Origin: Paracoccaceae bacterium
GTDB taxonomy: Bacteria; Pseudomonadota; Alphaproteobacteria; Rhodobacterales; Rhodobacteraceae
Assembly: GCA_003500165.1 (NCBI GenBank)
Contig: DNSZ01000116.1
Location: 1 to 10,968, forward strand
Direction: 5' to 3'
Length of the DNA: 10,968 bases
Within the stretch, counting starts at the first letter, position 1. Every line of letters starts with the position of its first letter. The translations under genes were made by a program, and so were the position numbers. The notes beneath the pieces are model-generated. The model ran no database searches. It saw only the letters and a program-made list of their open reading frames with translations, and was not told the DNA's origin. This document shows positions 1-9,208 of the stretch, piece by piece.

Positions 1-44
1 ATTTGCGCGCGGCGGCGCGCTTCGTTATTGCACGGAAAAACTGA
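1..44 (+). CDS. ispA: C-terminal end of a probable farnesyl diphosphate synthase (partial)
   Basis: Only the last 13 codons are present, read from base 3 to a TGA at 42-44: LRAAARFVIARKN. This resembles the end of bacterial IspA proteins (E. coli IspA ends in ALADYIIQRNK, as I recall it): a short amphipathic helix followed by a basic tail. The enzyme condenses isopentenyl and dimethylallyl diphosphates to farnesyl diphosphate in the cytoplasm. The usual alphaproteobacterial order xseB-ispA-dxs fits, since dxs starts about 43 bases further on in the same direction. The call rests on 13 residues plus context. The other two + frames are also open across this stretch, so it is tentative. Confidence 0.55.
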   Translation, partial: LRAAARFVIARKN

Positions 45-67
45 TTCCCAGAGGGACCTTTGCGTCC

Positions 68-74
68 GGAGGAG
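68..74 (+). promoter_or_regulatory. Ribosome binding site upstream of dxs
   Basis: GGAGGAG at 68-74 is a near-perfect anti-Shine-Dalgarno match. It lies 4 bases before an in-frame GTG at 79 and 13 bases before the GTG at 88. Spacing favours 79, whereas protein similarity favours 88. An ATG at 77 opens only a four-codon frame (M-C-R-R) that stops at 89-91, overlapping the GTG at 88. Confidence 0.6.
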
Positions 75-87
75 CGATGTGCCGCAG

Positions 88-2022
88 GTGACCGACCCCC
101 CCCGCCCCGAGACCCCGCTGCTCGACCGGGTGCACTGGCCCGCGGATCTGCGGGCGCTGAGCGATGGCGAGTTGCGCCAGCTTGCCGATGAGGTTCGCGC
201 CGAGACGATTTCGGCGGTGTCCGAGACCGGCGGCCATCTGGGCGCCGGGCTGGGCGTGGTCGAACTGACGGTCGCGCTGCATGCGGTGTTCGACACGCCG
301 CGCGACAAGCTGATCTGGGATGTCGGCCATCAGTGCTATCCGCACAAGATACTGACCGGGCGGCGCGACCGCATCCGCACGCTGCGTCAGGGCGGCGGGT
401 TGTCGGGTTTCACCAAGCGGTCGGAAAGCGTCTATGACCCGTTCGGGGCGGCGCATTCCTCGACCTCGATTTCGGCCGCGCTCGGCTTTGCCACGGCGCG
501 CGATCTGGGCGGTGCGCCCGAAGAGGGGCTTGGCGACGCGATCGCGGTGATCGGCGACGGCGCGATGTCGGGCGGCATGGCCTATGAGGCGCTGAACAAT
601 GCCGGCGATATGGGCCGGCGGATGTTCGTCGTGCTCAACGACAACGAGATGTCGATCGCGCCCCCGGTTGGCGCCATGTCGAGCTATCTGACCAAGCTTT
701 ACGCCGGCGCGCCGTTCCAGGACCTGAAGGCCGCCGCCAAGGGCGCGGTGGGCATGTTGCCCCATGCGCTGCAGGCCGGCGCGCGCCGCGCCAAGGACAT
801 GATCAAGGGGCTGGCCATGGGCGGCACCCTGTTCGAGGAGTTGGGTTTTTCCTATATCGGCCCGATCGACGGGCACGATCTGGGCCAGCTTCTGCCGGTG
901 CTGCGGATGCTGCGGGTGCGCGCCGACGGTCCCGTGCTGATCCATGCGGTGACCGTCAAGGGCAAGGGCTATGCCCCGGCGGAAGCCTCGCGCGATCGCC
1001 ATCACGGCGTCGGCAAGTTCGACCCCGCCACCGGCGAACAGAAGAAGGCGCCGTCGAACGCGCCCAGCTACACCAAGGTGTTCGCGCAAAGCCTGATCCA
1101 GGAGGCCGATCGCGATCCCCGGATCGTGGCGGTGACCGCGGCGATGCCCGATGGCACCGGGCTGAACCTGTTTGCCGAACGCTTTCCGAGCCGCTGTTTC
1201 GATGTCGGGATCGCCGAACAGCATGGGGTGACCTTTTCGGCCGGCCTGGCCGCCGGCGGGATGAAGCCGTTCTGCGCGATCTATTCGACCTTCCTGCAGC
1301 GCGGCTATGATCAGGTCGTGCATGATGTGGCGATCCAGCGCCTGCCGGTGCGGTTCGCCATCGACCGGGCCGGGCTGGTCGGCGCCGATGGCTGCACCCA
1401 TGCCGGCGCCTATGACGTGGCCTATCTGTCGAACCTGCCGGGCTTTGTGGTGATGGCGGCTGCCGACGAGGCCGAGCTTGTGCATATGGTCGCGACGGCG
1501 GCCGCGCTCGACGACCGGCCCTCGGCGTTCCGCTTCCCGCGCGGCGAGGGCATGGGCGTCGACATGCCCGAACGCGGCGAACCGCTGGAAATCGGCCGCG
1601 GCCGGATGATCCGCGAGGGCGGGCGCGTCGCGATCCTGAATTTCGGCGCCCGGCTGAAGGAAGTGCTGGCGGCGGCCGAGGCGCTGGGCGGGCGCGGCAT
1701 TGTGCCGACGATCGCCGATGCCCGTTTTGCCAAGCCGCTGGATGCGGCGTTGATCCTGCGGCTGGCCCGCGGGCACGAGGCGCTGATCACGATCGAGGAG
1801 GGGGCGGTGGGCGGCTTTGCCGCGCATGTCGCCCAGTTGCTGGCCGAAAACGGGGTGTTCGACACCGGCCTGAAATTCCGCTCGATGGTGCTGCCCGATG
1901 TCTTCATCGATCAGGACACACCCGAGGCGATGTATCGTGTTGCGGGCCTTGATGCCAAGGATATCGAGGCCAAGGTGCTGGCCACTCTGGGGGTTTCGGA
2001 GATCGCCGCAAAGCGGGCCTGA
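88..2022 (+). CDS. dxs: 1-deoxy-D-xylulose-5-phosphate synthase
   Basis: Dxs condenses pyruvate with glyceraldehyde 3-phosphate, releasing CO2, to give 1-deoxy-D-xylulose 5-phosphate. This is the thiamine-diphosphate-dependent entry step of the methylerythritol phosphate isoprenoid pathway and also feeds thiamine and pyridoxal synthesis. From the GTG at 88 the protein has 644 residues, a normal family length. Visible motifs are GGHLG (His50), VGHQ (His81), the ThDP/Mg signature GDGAMSGG (156-163) with LNDN near 183-186, and DVGIAEQH, whose Glu377 matches the catalytic Glu of E. coli Dxs. The pyrimidine-domain stretch YSTFLQRGYDQ follows near 399-409, and a transketolase C-terminal domain closes the protein. 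I chose GTG 88 because it gives an N-terminus MTDPPRPETPLLDRV like relatives that begin MTD; GTG 79 is nearly as likely and adds three residues. The frame stays open upstream to base 1, but the only earlier start is a TTG at 28 with no ribosome site. It probably shares a transcript with ispA. Confidence 0.96.
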   Translation: MTDPPRPETPLLDRVHWPADLRALSDGELRQLADEVRAETISAVSETGGHLGAGLGVVELTVALHAVFDTPRDKLIWDVGHQCYPHKILTGRRDRIRTLRQGGGLSGFTKRSESVYDPFGAAHSSTSISAALGFATARDLGGAPEEGLGDAIAVIGDGAMSGGMAYEALNNAGDMGRRMFVVLNDNEMSIAPPVGAMSSYLTKLYAGAPFQDLKAAAKGAVGMLPHALQAGARRAKDMIKGLAMGGTLFEELGFSYIGPIDGHDLGQLLPVLRMLRVRADGPVLIHAVTVKGKGYAPAEASRDRHHGVGKFDPATGEQKKAPSNAPSYTKVFAQSLIQEADRDPRIVAVTAAMPDGTGLNLFAERFPSRCFDVGIAEQHGVTFSAGLAAGGMKPFCAIYSTFLQRGYDQVVHDVAIQRLPVRFAIDRAGLVGADGCTHAGAYDVAYLSNLPGFVVMAAADEAELVHMVATAAALDDRPSAFRFPRGEGMGVDMPERGEPLEIGRGRMIREGGRVAILNFGARLKEVLAAAEALGGRGIVPTIADARFAKPLDAALILRLARGHEALITIEEGAVGGFAAHVAQLLAENGVFDTGLKFRSMVLPDVFIDQDTPEAMYRVAGLDAKDIEAKVLATLGVSEIAAKRA

Positions 2023-2129
2023 TCCAGGCGCCTTGAGAACATGCGCCGGAATGGCGGCCGGTCGGGTCGGCCTTGGAGCCGTCAGGGTTCCCGCTGTCGC
2101 TGACAGGTTGGGCGGACGGCCGATGCCGG

Positions 2130-2204
2130 GTGCTCCCGGGCGCACGCCCGGGAGCGCGCCCGCCGTGCGGCGGGCGCCCGCCCGATGCCCAGGCATCGGG
2201 CGGG
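2130..2204. terminator. Three tandem perfect hairpins between the convergent dxs and ppx genes
   Basis: Three inverted repeats abut one another. The first pairs GCTCCCGGGCG (2132-2142) with 2145-2155 around a CA loop, and can extend through a T-G wobble and one more pair to 2130/2157. The second pairs GCGCCCGCC (2156-2164) with 2169-2177 around GTGC. The third pairs 13 bases (2177-2189) with 2192-2204 around CA. All arms match exactly apart from that outer wobble. The array lies in the 207-base gap between the dxs stop (2022) and the ppx stop (2230), where a bidirectional transcription stop is expected. No T-tract follows on either strand, so it is not a textbook intrinsic terminator. It may stop polymerase by stem strength, protect 3' ends from exonucleases, or be a REP-like palindromic repeat. 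A weaker hairpin CTGTC-GCT-GACAG sits at 2094-2106. I see nothing else in the gap. Confidence 0.6.
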
Positions 2205-2229
2205 GGAACCCGTTTCGAAGCGACTCGGT

Positions 2230-3795
2230 TCAGGGACGCGTCGCTGTGGCCGCCGGGTCGGCGCGCAACGTCACCTCCGGCTCGCAACCCATCGCCCGTG
2301 CCAGGGCCTCGAAACGGGTCATCACGACCTCGCCGAACAGATCGCGTGCGGCTGGCCCCAGAACCAGTTCCACCCGCCCGGCCTGCGGGTGGTGCTTCAA
2401 CACCCCCATCCGTTCCGGCGCGCTGACCGACAGGATGGCCCCGAACCGCATCGCCTTTCCCAGGATTTCGGCATCGCGCCGGTCGGCATCGCTCACCAGA
2501 TCGGCGACCGCATCGAAGCTGCCCGATTTCAGGTTCTTGTAGCGGTGCATCAGGGCCAGGCCCAGAAACACCCTTTCCGGGTGGGTGATCCCGCCCAGAT
2601 TGGCCCTTGTCGCGTTGTCGAAGCACAGCTCGGCGCGATAGTCGGGATGGGCCCGCCAGGCGGTGTCGTGCAGCAGGCAGGCCGCCCGGATCAGTCGCAA
2701 ACGGCTGTGCGGCGCGTCGGCGTAGAGTGGCAGCAGGAACTGGTAGAGAACCTTGCCAAAGCCCGGCAGCCGGGAAGATGTGGCCTCGGCAAAGCGGGCC
2801 GCCTCGATCAGCGGGTCGCGGTCGCGCAGCACCGCCGGCATGGCTTCGTACAACAGGCCCTCGCGCAGACCGTAGGACGACATCGCGATCTCCGACGGGA
2901 CAAAGGCGTCGAGCAGGGCGCGCAGCACCGGCGCCGCCTTGGGCACCAGCGCCATCCGGTCCGACGACACGCCGGCGGCGCCGCGCACCGCCTCGGCGTC
3001 GCCCGCTTCGACCCAGTCGAGCGTCGCGCGGGCCTCGTCGGGGCTGAACGCGTATTCGTGCAGCACCCGCAGCGGCCAGCGCCGCCGTTCCATGTCGAGC
3101 CGGGCGATCGCCCGCCATGAGCCGCCGACCAGATGCAGCGTGTCATAGGCACCGTCGAGCTGGCGCCGCAGATCGGCCATCACCTGGTCGATATGCCGGA
3201 TCTGCGCGCGTTTCCCGCCCGGCACCGCATCGAGCCGCAGCGGGCCCAGCGGGCTGGTTAGGCAGCGGCCCGGCCGGCCGCCGGCGAGTTCGGCCAGTTC
3301 CATCGACGACCCGCCGATATCGCAGACCAGACCCTGGGCCGTGGGGCGGCCCAAGAGCACGCCCTGGGCCGAAAGCTGCGCCTCTTCCGCGCCGCTGATG
3401 ATGCGCAAAGAAAGGCCGGTCTCGGCCTCGACCTGGTCGCGAAAGGCCGGGCCGTCCTCGGCCTCGCGCACCGCCGCGGTGGCAACCCCGGTCAGCGGGC
3501 CGATCCCCATCGCGTCGGCCAGCGCGGCAAAGCGCCGCAACGCCTTCAGCGCCCGCGCGCGACCCTCGCGGTTGAGCCGGCCGGTGGCCGCCATGCCGGC
3601 GCCCAGCCCGCACATGATCTTCTCGTTGTAGAAATAGGCCGGCGAGCGCGCCGCGCCGTCGAACACCACCAGCCGGACCGAGTTCGAGCCGACATCGACC
3701 ACCCCGACCCGGTGCAGATCGGGCGAGGGCGGGTCCGAAAACAGCGGATGCGCCGCCGCACCCGCCTTGTCGCGAGCCTTGTCCGTGCCGTCCAT
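2230..3795 (-). CDS. ppx: Ppx/GppA family exopolyphosphatase
   Basis: This enzyme removes terminal phosphates from inorganic polyphosphate; GppA-type relatives also act on pppGpp. The 521-residue protein has the actin-like ASKHA fold signatures: phosphate-1 motif DVGSNSVRLVVFD (34-46), ISGAEEAQLSAQG (133-145) with the catalytic-region glutamates 137/138, phosphate-2 motif CDIGGSSMEL (158-167), GGSWRAIARLD (224-234) and SSYGLREGLLYE (306-317). A C-terminal HD-like helical region follows, with LLHD at 374-377. The ATG at 3795 has AGGGGG 9 bases upstream. The gene lies 49 bases behind ppk on the same strand, the classical pairing of polyphosphate synthesis and breakdown, and is last in the unit. 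Motifs alone cannot separate exopolyphosphatase from guanosine pentaphosphatase activity; the neighbour makes polyphosphate the likelier substrate. The proline- and aspartate-rich first 28 residues are probably disordered. Confidence 0.93.
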   Translation of the reverse strand: MDGTDKARDKAGAAAHPLFSDPPSPDLHRVGVVDVGSNSVRLVVFDGAARSPAYFYNEKIMCGLGAGMAATGRLNREGRARALKALRRFAALADAMGIGPLTGVATAAVREAEDGPAFRDQVEAETGLSLRIISGAEEAQLSAQGVLLGRPTAQGLVCDIGGSSMELAELAGGRPGRCLTSPLGPLRLDAVPGGKRAQIRHIDQVMADLRRQLDGAYDTLHLVGGSWRAIARLDMERRRWPLRVLHEYAFSPDEARATLDWVEAGDAEAVRGAAGVSSDRMALVPKAAPVLRALLDAFVPSEIAMSSYGLREGLLYEAMPAVLRDRDPLIEAARFAEATSSRLPGFGKVLYQFLLPLYADAPHSRLRLIRAACLLHDTAWRAHPDYRAELCFDNATRANLGGITHPERVFLGLALMHRYKNLKSGSFDAVADLVSDADRRDAEILGKAMRFGAILSVSAPERMGVLKHHPQAGRVELVLGPAARDLFGEVVMTRFEALARAMGCEPEVTLRADPAATATRP

Positions 3796-3844
3796 AGCCG
3801 CCCGCCCCCTGGCTGCCTAACGTTGCCGTCGACGCCGCGCCGCG

Positions 3845-6040
<2,196 letters not shown>

Positions 6041-6048
6041 GGATCAGG

Positions 6049-6723
6049 TTATGCGTCCGGTGTCGGCCCAATGTCCAGAACTTCGGCGGCAAGCGCGCGC
6101 GTGATCGGCCGCTTGCGCGCCAGCGCCTGGGCGTCGAGCGCCTGGACCGCCGCCTCGGCGCCGGCAAAGCTGCGCTCGATCCGCTGGACAAGCCAGGTGA
6201 TCAGCGCGGGCGCGACCCGCAACTGCCGGTCGGCGAACAGCTTGACCAGCAGTGCGGCCAGCAGCGCATCGTCGGGTGGGGCAAGCACGGCAACGGGCGC
6301 GGCGGCCACCCGGCTTGCCAGATCGGCCAGCCCGAAGGGCCATTGCGCGGGCGCACCGCGCCCGGTCATCAGCACCCGGCCGCCGCGTTCGGCCTGCCAG
6401 TTCAGGACATGCAGCAGCCGCGCCTCGGCCGCGGCGTCGCCAGCGATAGCGGGCAGATCCTCGATCGCAAGCGCAACGGGCAGCGCGGCCGGCGGTGCCG
6501 GCAGCGCCGTGGCCGGCAGGATGACGGCGCCGGTATCCGATGCCCAGACATGCGCCAGATGGGTCTTGCCGGCACCCAACGGACCGGTCAGCACCATCCG
6601 ACCCTGCGGCCAGTTCGCCGCGTCAAGCGCGCGCACCGCCAGCGCGTTCGCCGGCGAAACGAAGAAGGCCGCACGCCCCATGGCAGGCCGGGCCGGCAGG
6701 TCGAAGACAAGCTGCCGGGTCAC
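6049..6723 (-). CDS. hdaA: DnaA-related AAA+ regulator HdaA (regulatory inactivation of DnaA)
   Basis: Hda-family proteins bind the DNA polymerase sliding clamp and stimulate ATP hydrolysis by DnaA, preventing re-initiation of replication. This 224-residue protein has the expected parts: an N-terminal QLVFDLP (4-10) that fits a clamp-binding motif of the Hda QLxLP type; Walker A GPLGAGKTH (47-55); a hydrophobic strand VALAIEDL (83-90) as Walker B with a single acidic pair E-D; LLHVLNWQ and VLMTGRGAP (117-125), the sensor-1 region; SRVAAAPVA (138-145); and a C-terminal lid with RSFAGAEAAVQALD (184-197), where Arg184 is a sensor-2 candidate. It lacks the DnaA DNA-binding domain. The GTG start overlaps the upstream perM stop as GTGA at 6723-6720, implying translational coupling. 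The position between perM and ppk matches a gene order I associate with alphaproteobacteria. A generic DnaA-like ATPase is the alternative name. Confidence 0.88.
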   Translation of the reverse strand: MTRQLVFDLPARPAMGRAAFFVSPANALAVRALDAANWPQGRMVLTGPLGAGKTHLAHVWASDTGAVILPATALPAPPAALPVALAIEDLPAIAGDAAAEARLLHVLNWQAERGGRVLMTGRGAPAQWPFGLADLASRVAAAPVAVLAPPDDALLAALLVKLFADRQLRVAPALITWLVQRIERSFAGAEAAVQALDAQALARKRPITRALAAEVLDIGPTPDA

Positions 6724-7847
6724 GGCGCCGGGCCACCGCCCCCGCGATAGAACCGGCCGGCGCGATACTGCGCGATGGCAAAGCGGACGAGCACCCCAAG
6801 CATCGCCGCGACCGGCACCGCGACCAGCATGCCGACAAAGCCGAACACCGCGCCGAACACCGACAGGGCGAACAGCAGCCAGACCGGGTGCAGGCCCACC
6901 GACCCCCCGACCAGCTTTGGCGTCAGGATGTTGCCCTCGACCATCTGGCCGGTTGCGAAGATTGCGGCGACGATGCCGATCATCCAGGGCGAGTCGGAAA
7001 ACGGGCAGGGCGCGGTGACGGCCTGACCGGCGGCATCGGCCCCGGTGCAGGTCCAGCCCCAGAACTGGAACAGCGCAAGTCCGATCGACAGCGCCCCGCC
7101 GACCAGCGAGCCGACCCAGGGAATGAAGCTGAGGAGCCCGGCAATCAGGCCCACCACCAGCCCGAATTCCAGCCCCACCGCCATCAGTGCCACGGCATAG
7201 AACACGCCAAGGATCAGGCAGACCGTCAGCTGGCCGCGGACGAACCCCGCCAGGGTGCGGTCGATTTCGGCCGCCAGCTGGCGGATCGTCGGCGCGTCGC
7301 GGCGCGGCAGCAGATCGTCGATGGCGGCGACCATGTGGTCCCAGTCAAGCAGCAGGTAGAAGGCCACCACCGGGGCGATGACGAACAGCAGGACGATGCC
7401 GATCAGCGAATTGACCGAGGCGATCAGCCCCTGCACGAAGCCGCCGGCGCGGTCCTGCAGGACCGCGACCACACCATCGACGGTTTGCCGTGCCGGCGAT
7501 GCCGTGTCCGAAATGTCCGGAAGATGCTCGGCGGCAAAGGCTCGCGCGGCGGCGAAGAGATCGGGCAGCGCGGCCAGAAGGGCGCCGAGCTGCGAGATGA
7601 ACACCGGCAGGATCAGCAAGAGGACAAGCACGAACACCAGGGCGGTGCCCAGCATCACGATCGTCGTGGCAAGCGCCCGTGACAGGCCCAGCCGTTCCAG
7701 CCGGTCGGCGACCGGGTCCAGGAAATAGGCAATCGCGGCGCCGATCACGAAGGGCAGGATCACGTCGCCCAGAAACCACAGCGCCGCGAGGCTGGCCGCG
7801 ATACCGGCGATCCAGTAGTATTCGTGATGCGGGTGCTCCTCGGCCAT
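6720..7847 (-). CDS. AI-2E/PerM family membrane transporter
   Basis: This is an inner-membrane protein of about 375 residues in the PerM/AI-2E exporter family (PF01594). Family members are reported as autoinducer-2 exporters or as sodium/proton antiporters; the substrate here cannot be read from sequence. There is a strongly hydrophobic pair near residues 11-40, two more long helices, a soluble stretch around 85-130 (ALLAALPDLFAAARAFAAEHLP) that is probably extracytoplasmic, and then the conserved C-terminal block with FIPWVGSLVGG, GNILTPKLVGG and GLHPVWLLFALSVFG. A loop containing WTCTGADAAGQAV and PCPF carries two cysteines that could form a disulfide outside the membrane. I chose the ATG at 7847 because CAGGAGC immediately precedes it; the spacing is short, and a TTG at 7865 would add six residues. 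It ends in a GTGA overlap with hdaA and heads the perM-hdaA-ppk-ppx unit. Confidence 0.88.
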   Translation of the reverse strand: MAEEHPHHEYYWIAGIAASLAALWFLGDVILPFVIGAAIAYFLDPVADRLERLGLSRALATTIVMLGTALVFVLVLLLILPVFISQLGALLAALPDLFAAARAFAAEHLPDISDTASPARQTVDGVVAVLQDRAGGFVQGLIASVNSLIGIVLLFVIAPVVAFYLLLDWDHMVAAIDDLLPRRDAPTIRQLAAEIDRTLAGFVRGQLTVCLILGVFYAVALMAVGLEFGLVVGLIAGLLSFIPWVGSLVGGALSIGLALFQFWGWTCTGADAAGQAVTAPCPFSDSPWMIGIVAAIFATGQMVEGNILTPKLVGGSVGLHPVWLLFALSVFGAVFGFVGMLVAVPVAAMLGVLVRFAIAQYRAGRFYRGGGGPAP

Positions 7848-7966
7848 GCTCCTGAAATGGGGCAAGCGCGGCGCCGGGGCAAGCGTGGGCGTGATATCCC
7901 GGGGCGCAACGGGTGTGACTCATTGCGCTGCCGTCTGCCGCCCCGCCTGCGCGCCGGGCAGCGCGT
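7848..7966 (-). promoter_or_regulatory. Intergenic gap probably carrying the promoter of the perM-hdaA-ppk-ppx unit
   Basis: This 119-base gap is the only sizeable non-coding stretch on the - strand and separates the HupE cluster from perM, so a promoter for the downstream unit is most likely here. Reading the - strand I found no convincing -35/-10 pair: TTGCGC and the nearby GATATC are only about seven bases apart. A GC-rich imperfect inverted repeat (GCTGCC with GGCAGC, roughly 7928-7961) just after the HupE-like stop could act as a weak terminator. Both assignments are inferred from position more than from sequence signals. Confidence 0.3.
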
Positions 7967-8587
7967 TCACAGGCCGGGCGGGCGGGCTGCCTCGGGCGCC
8001 CAGAACAGCGCCAGCAGCAGCGCGGCAATCGCCGCGACCCAGGCGGCGGCGACCCGGAACGCGACCGGTAGCCAGGGCGCCCGGATCGTCGACCGCAAGA
8101 TGTCGAGCGTGCCGGCCAGATACAGCACCAGCGCGAACGCCCCGGTCAACGAACCGGCGATGGTGATCACCCGGTCGCGCCACAGGCCCGGCTCGGGCAG
8201 CGAGGCCCAGCCCAGAAGCAGCCCGGCCAGCCCCGCCCCCAGCAGCGCCATGGCCGGCCATCGTCCCGGCACCAGCGCGGCCAGACCGGCCGCCAGCACC
8301 GCATAGAAGTAAAGCCAGCGCGTCGGGTCCGCGTCGGTGCTGCCCGCGACGGCGCCAACGACAAGCCCCGCGATCAGGGCGACAAGGGCCGGGCCGACCT
8401 GCCGCAGCCTGTATCCGCCCAGCAGCGCCGCGCAGGCCAGCAGGACGAGGATCTGATCGGCCGACGACAGCGGGTGCAGAAGGCCCGTATAGAACCCCTC
8501 GATACCCGGCAGCGGGCTGTGCGCGGCGGCGGGCGCCGGCGCGAGGCAGGCAAGCGCAAGGCCGGCCCGCGCCGCGCGGCGCGTCAC
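7967..8587 (-). CDS. HupE/UreJ-like membrane protein with degenerate metal motifs
   Basis: I recognise this only as a distant HupE/UreJ relative. The 206 residues show a signal peptide ending APAPAAA, with cleavage predicted before His23, and then about six hydrophobic segments (near 46-60, 65-83, 92-109, 111-130, 138-160 and 175-198). After the signal peptide comes GFYTGLLHPLSSADQILVLLACAALLGG, which lines up with the HupE signature HPxxGxDHxxxMxxVG: His38-Pro39 and Asp44 are kept, but Gly becomes Ser and the second His becomes Gln45. The second HupE motif, HGxAHxxE, is missing. The GTG start at 8587 lies one base after the stop of the canonical hupE (TGA-G-GTG), so the two are surely co-translated. 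It could be a partner subunit, a paralogue specialised for another substrate, or a decaying duplicate; the intact frame argues against decay. Being small and six-helical, it would sit in the inner membrane. Confidence 0.72.
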   Translation of the reverse strand: MTRRAARAGLALACLAPAPAAAHSPLPGIEGFYTGLLHPLSSADQILVLLACAALLGGYRLRQVGPALVALIAGLVVGAVAGSTDADPTRWLYFYAVLAAGLAALVPGRWPAMALLGAGLAGLLLGWASLPEPGLWRDRVITIAGSLTGAFALVLYLAGTLDILRSTIRAPWLPVAFRVAAAWVAAIAALLLALFWAPEAARPPGL

Positions 8588-8588
8588 C

Positions 8589-9179
8589 TCACAGCGCCCC
8601 GGTCAGAAAGCCAAGACCGGCCAGCGCGATCAGCCCGCCGCCGCCGCGGATGACCAGGCTGCCGCGGGGCAGGGCGATCAGCAGCCCCAGCAGGATGCCC
8701 GCAAGGTGCAGGAGCCCGGTGGCGATGACGAAACCCACCGCATAGGCGGCCGGATTCGCCGCTTCGGGCAATTCGGTGCCATGGGCATGGCCGTGGAAGA
8801 TGGCGAAGATGCCGACGATCACGGCCGAGGTCCACAAGGGCGGCTTGGCCGCGATCGCGATCAGCACGCCAAGAACGATGGCCGAGGCCGCGATGCCGGT
8901 CTCGACCGCCGGGATCGGCACGCCAAGAACGCCCAGAACCGCCCCGCCTGCCATGATCAGCGGAAAGACGATCGGCAGCACCCAGATCGCCGGGCGGCCC
9001 AGAAACGCCCCCCACAACCCGACCGCGACCATCGCGGCGACATGGTCCCAGCCCAGGATCGGGTGCTTGAAACCCGAAACGAAACCGCCCGCCAGCCCCT
9101 CGCCGGTATGGGCGGCGGCGGGCAGGGCGACGGCGAACAGAGCGAGCCCGAGGGCGGCGCGGCGCAGCAGGTTCGGCAT
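8589..9179 (-). CDS. hupE: HupE/UreJ family protein (putative nickel or other metal permease)
   Basis: This 196-residue protein has the canonical features of PF04955, whose members are linked to nickel or cobalt uptake for hydrogenase and urease. A signal peptide of 23 residues ends LPAAA, leaving His24 as the likely mature N-terminus. Signature one is KHPILGWDHVAAMVAVG (38-54) with His39, Asp45 and His46. Signature two is FHGHAHGTELPE (128-139) with His129, His131, His133 and Glu136. A later helix has GLLHLAGILLG with His158. About six transmembrane segments are evident. The ATG at 9179 follows AAGGGA at 9193-9188 with 8 bases spacing, a good ribosome site. The frame stays open far upstream, inside the preceding gene, but that part is antisense-like GC noise. 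It lies between two other family members. No hydrogenase or urease gene is visible, so the metal and its client enzyme are unknown. Confidence 0.87.
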   Translation of the reverse strand: MPNLLRRAALGLALFAVALPAAAHTGEGLAGGFVSGFKHPILGWDHVAAMVAVGLWGAFLGRPAIWVLPIVFPLIMAGGAVLGVLGVPIPAVETGIAASAIVLGVLIAIAAKPPLWTSAVIVGIFAIFHGHAHGTELPEAANPAAYAVGFVIATGLLHLAGILLGLLIALPRGSLVIRGGGGLIALAGLGFLTGAL

Positions 9180-9187
9180 GACGTCAT

Positions 9188-9193
9188 TCCCTT
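9188..9193 (-). promoter_or_regulatory. Ribosome binding site of hupE
   Basis: AAGGGA on the - strand, 8 bases before the ATG at 9179. It is the best-placed Shine-Dalgarno site in the - strand cluster and fixes the hupE start, rejecting the long upstream extension of the same frame and the out-of-frame ATG at 9187. Confidence 0.6.
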
Positions 9194-9208
9194 TCGATGG
9201 ATCTGCGT

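Noticed and set aside
28..87. The N-terminal extension of dxs from a TTG at 28
   Set aside because: It has no ribosome site, overlaps the probable ispA end and adds residues absent from Dxs relatives.
25..2196. A 723-residue open frame on the - strand opposite dxs
   Set aside because: It is the same GC-driven antisense shadow. dxs carries every family motif on the + strand, and the frame crosses the hairpin array.
2130..2204. The hairpin array as a CRISPR or attachment site
   Set aside because: The three stems are different sequences with no spacers between them, and there is no cas, integrase or tRNA gene nearby.
2607..3120. Several + strand open frames opposite ppx
   Set aside because: They are low-complexity Arg/Ala/Pro shadows without ribosome sites or motifs.
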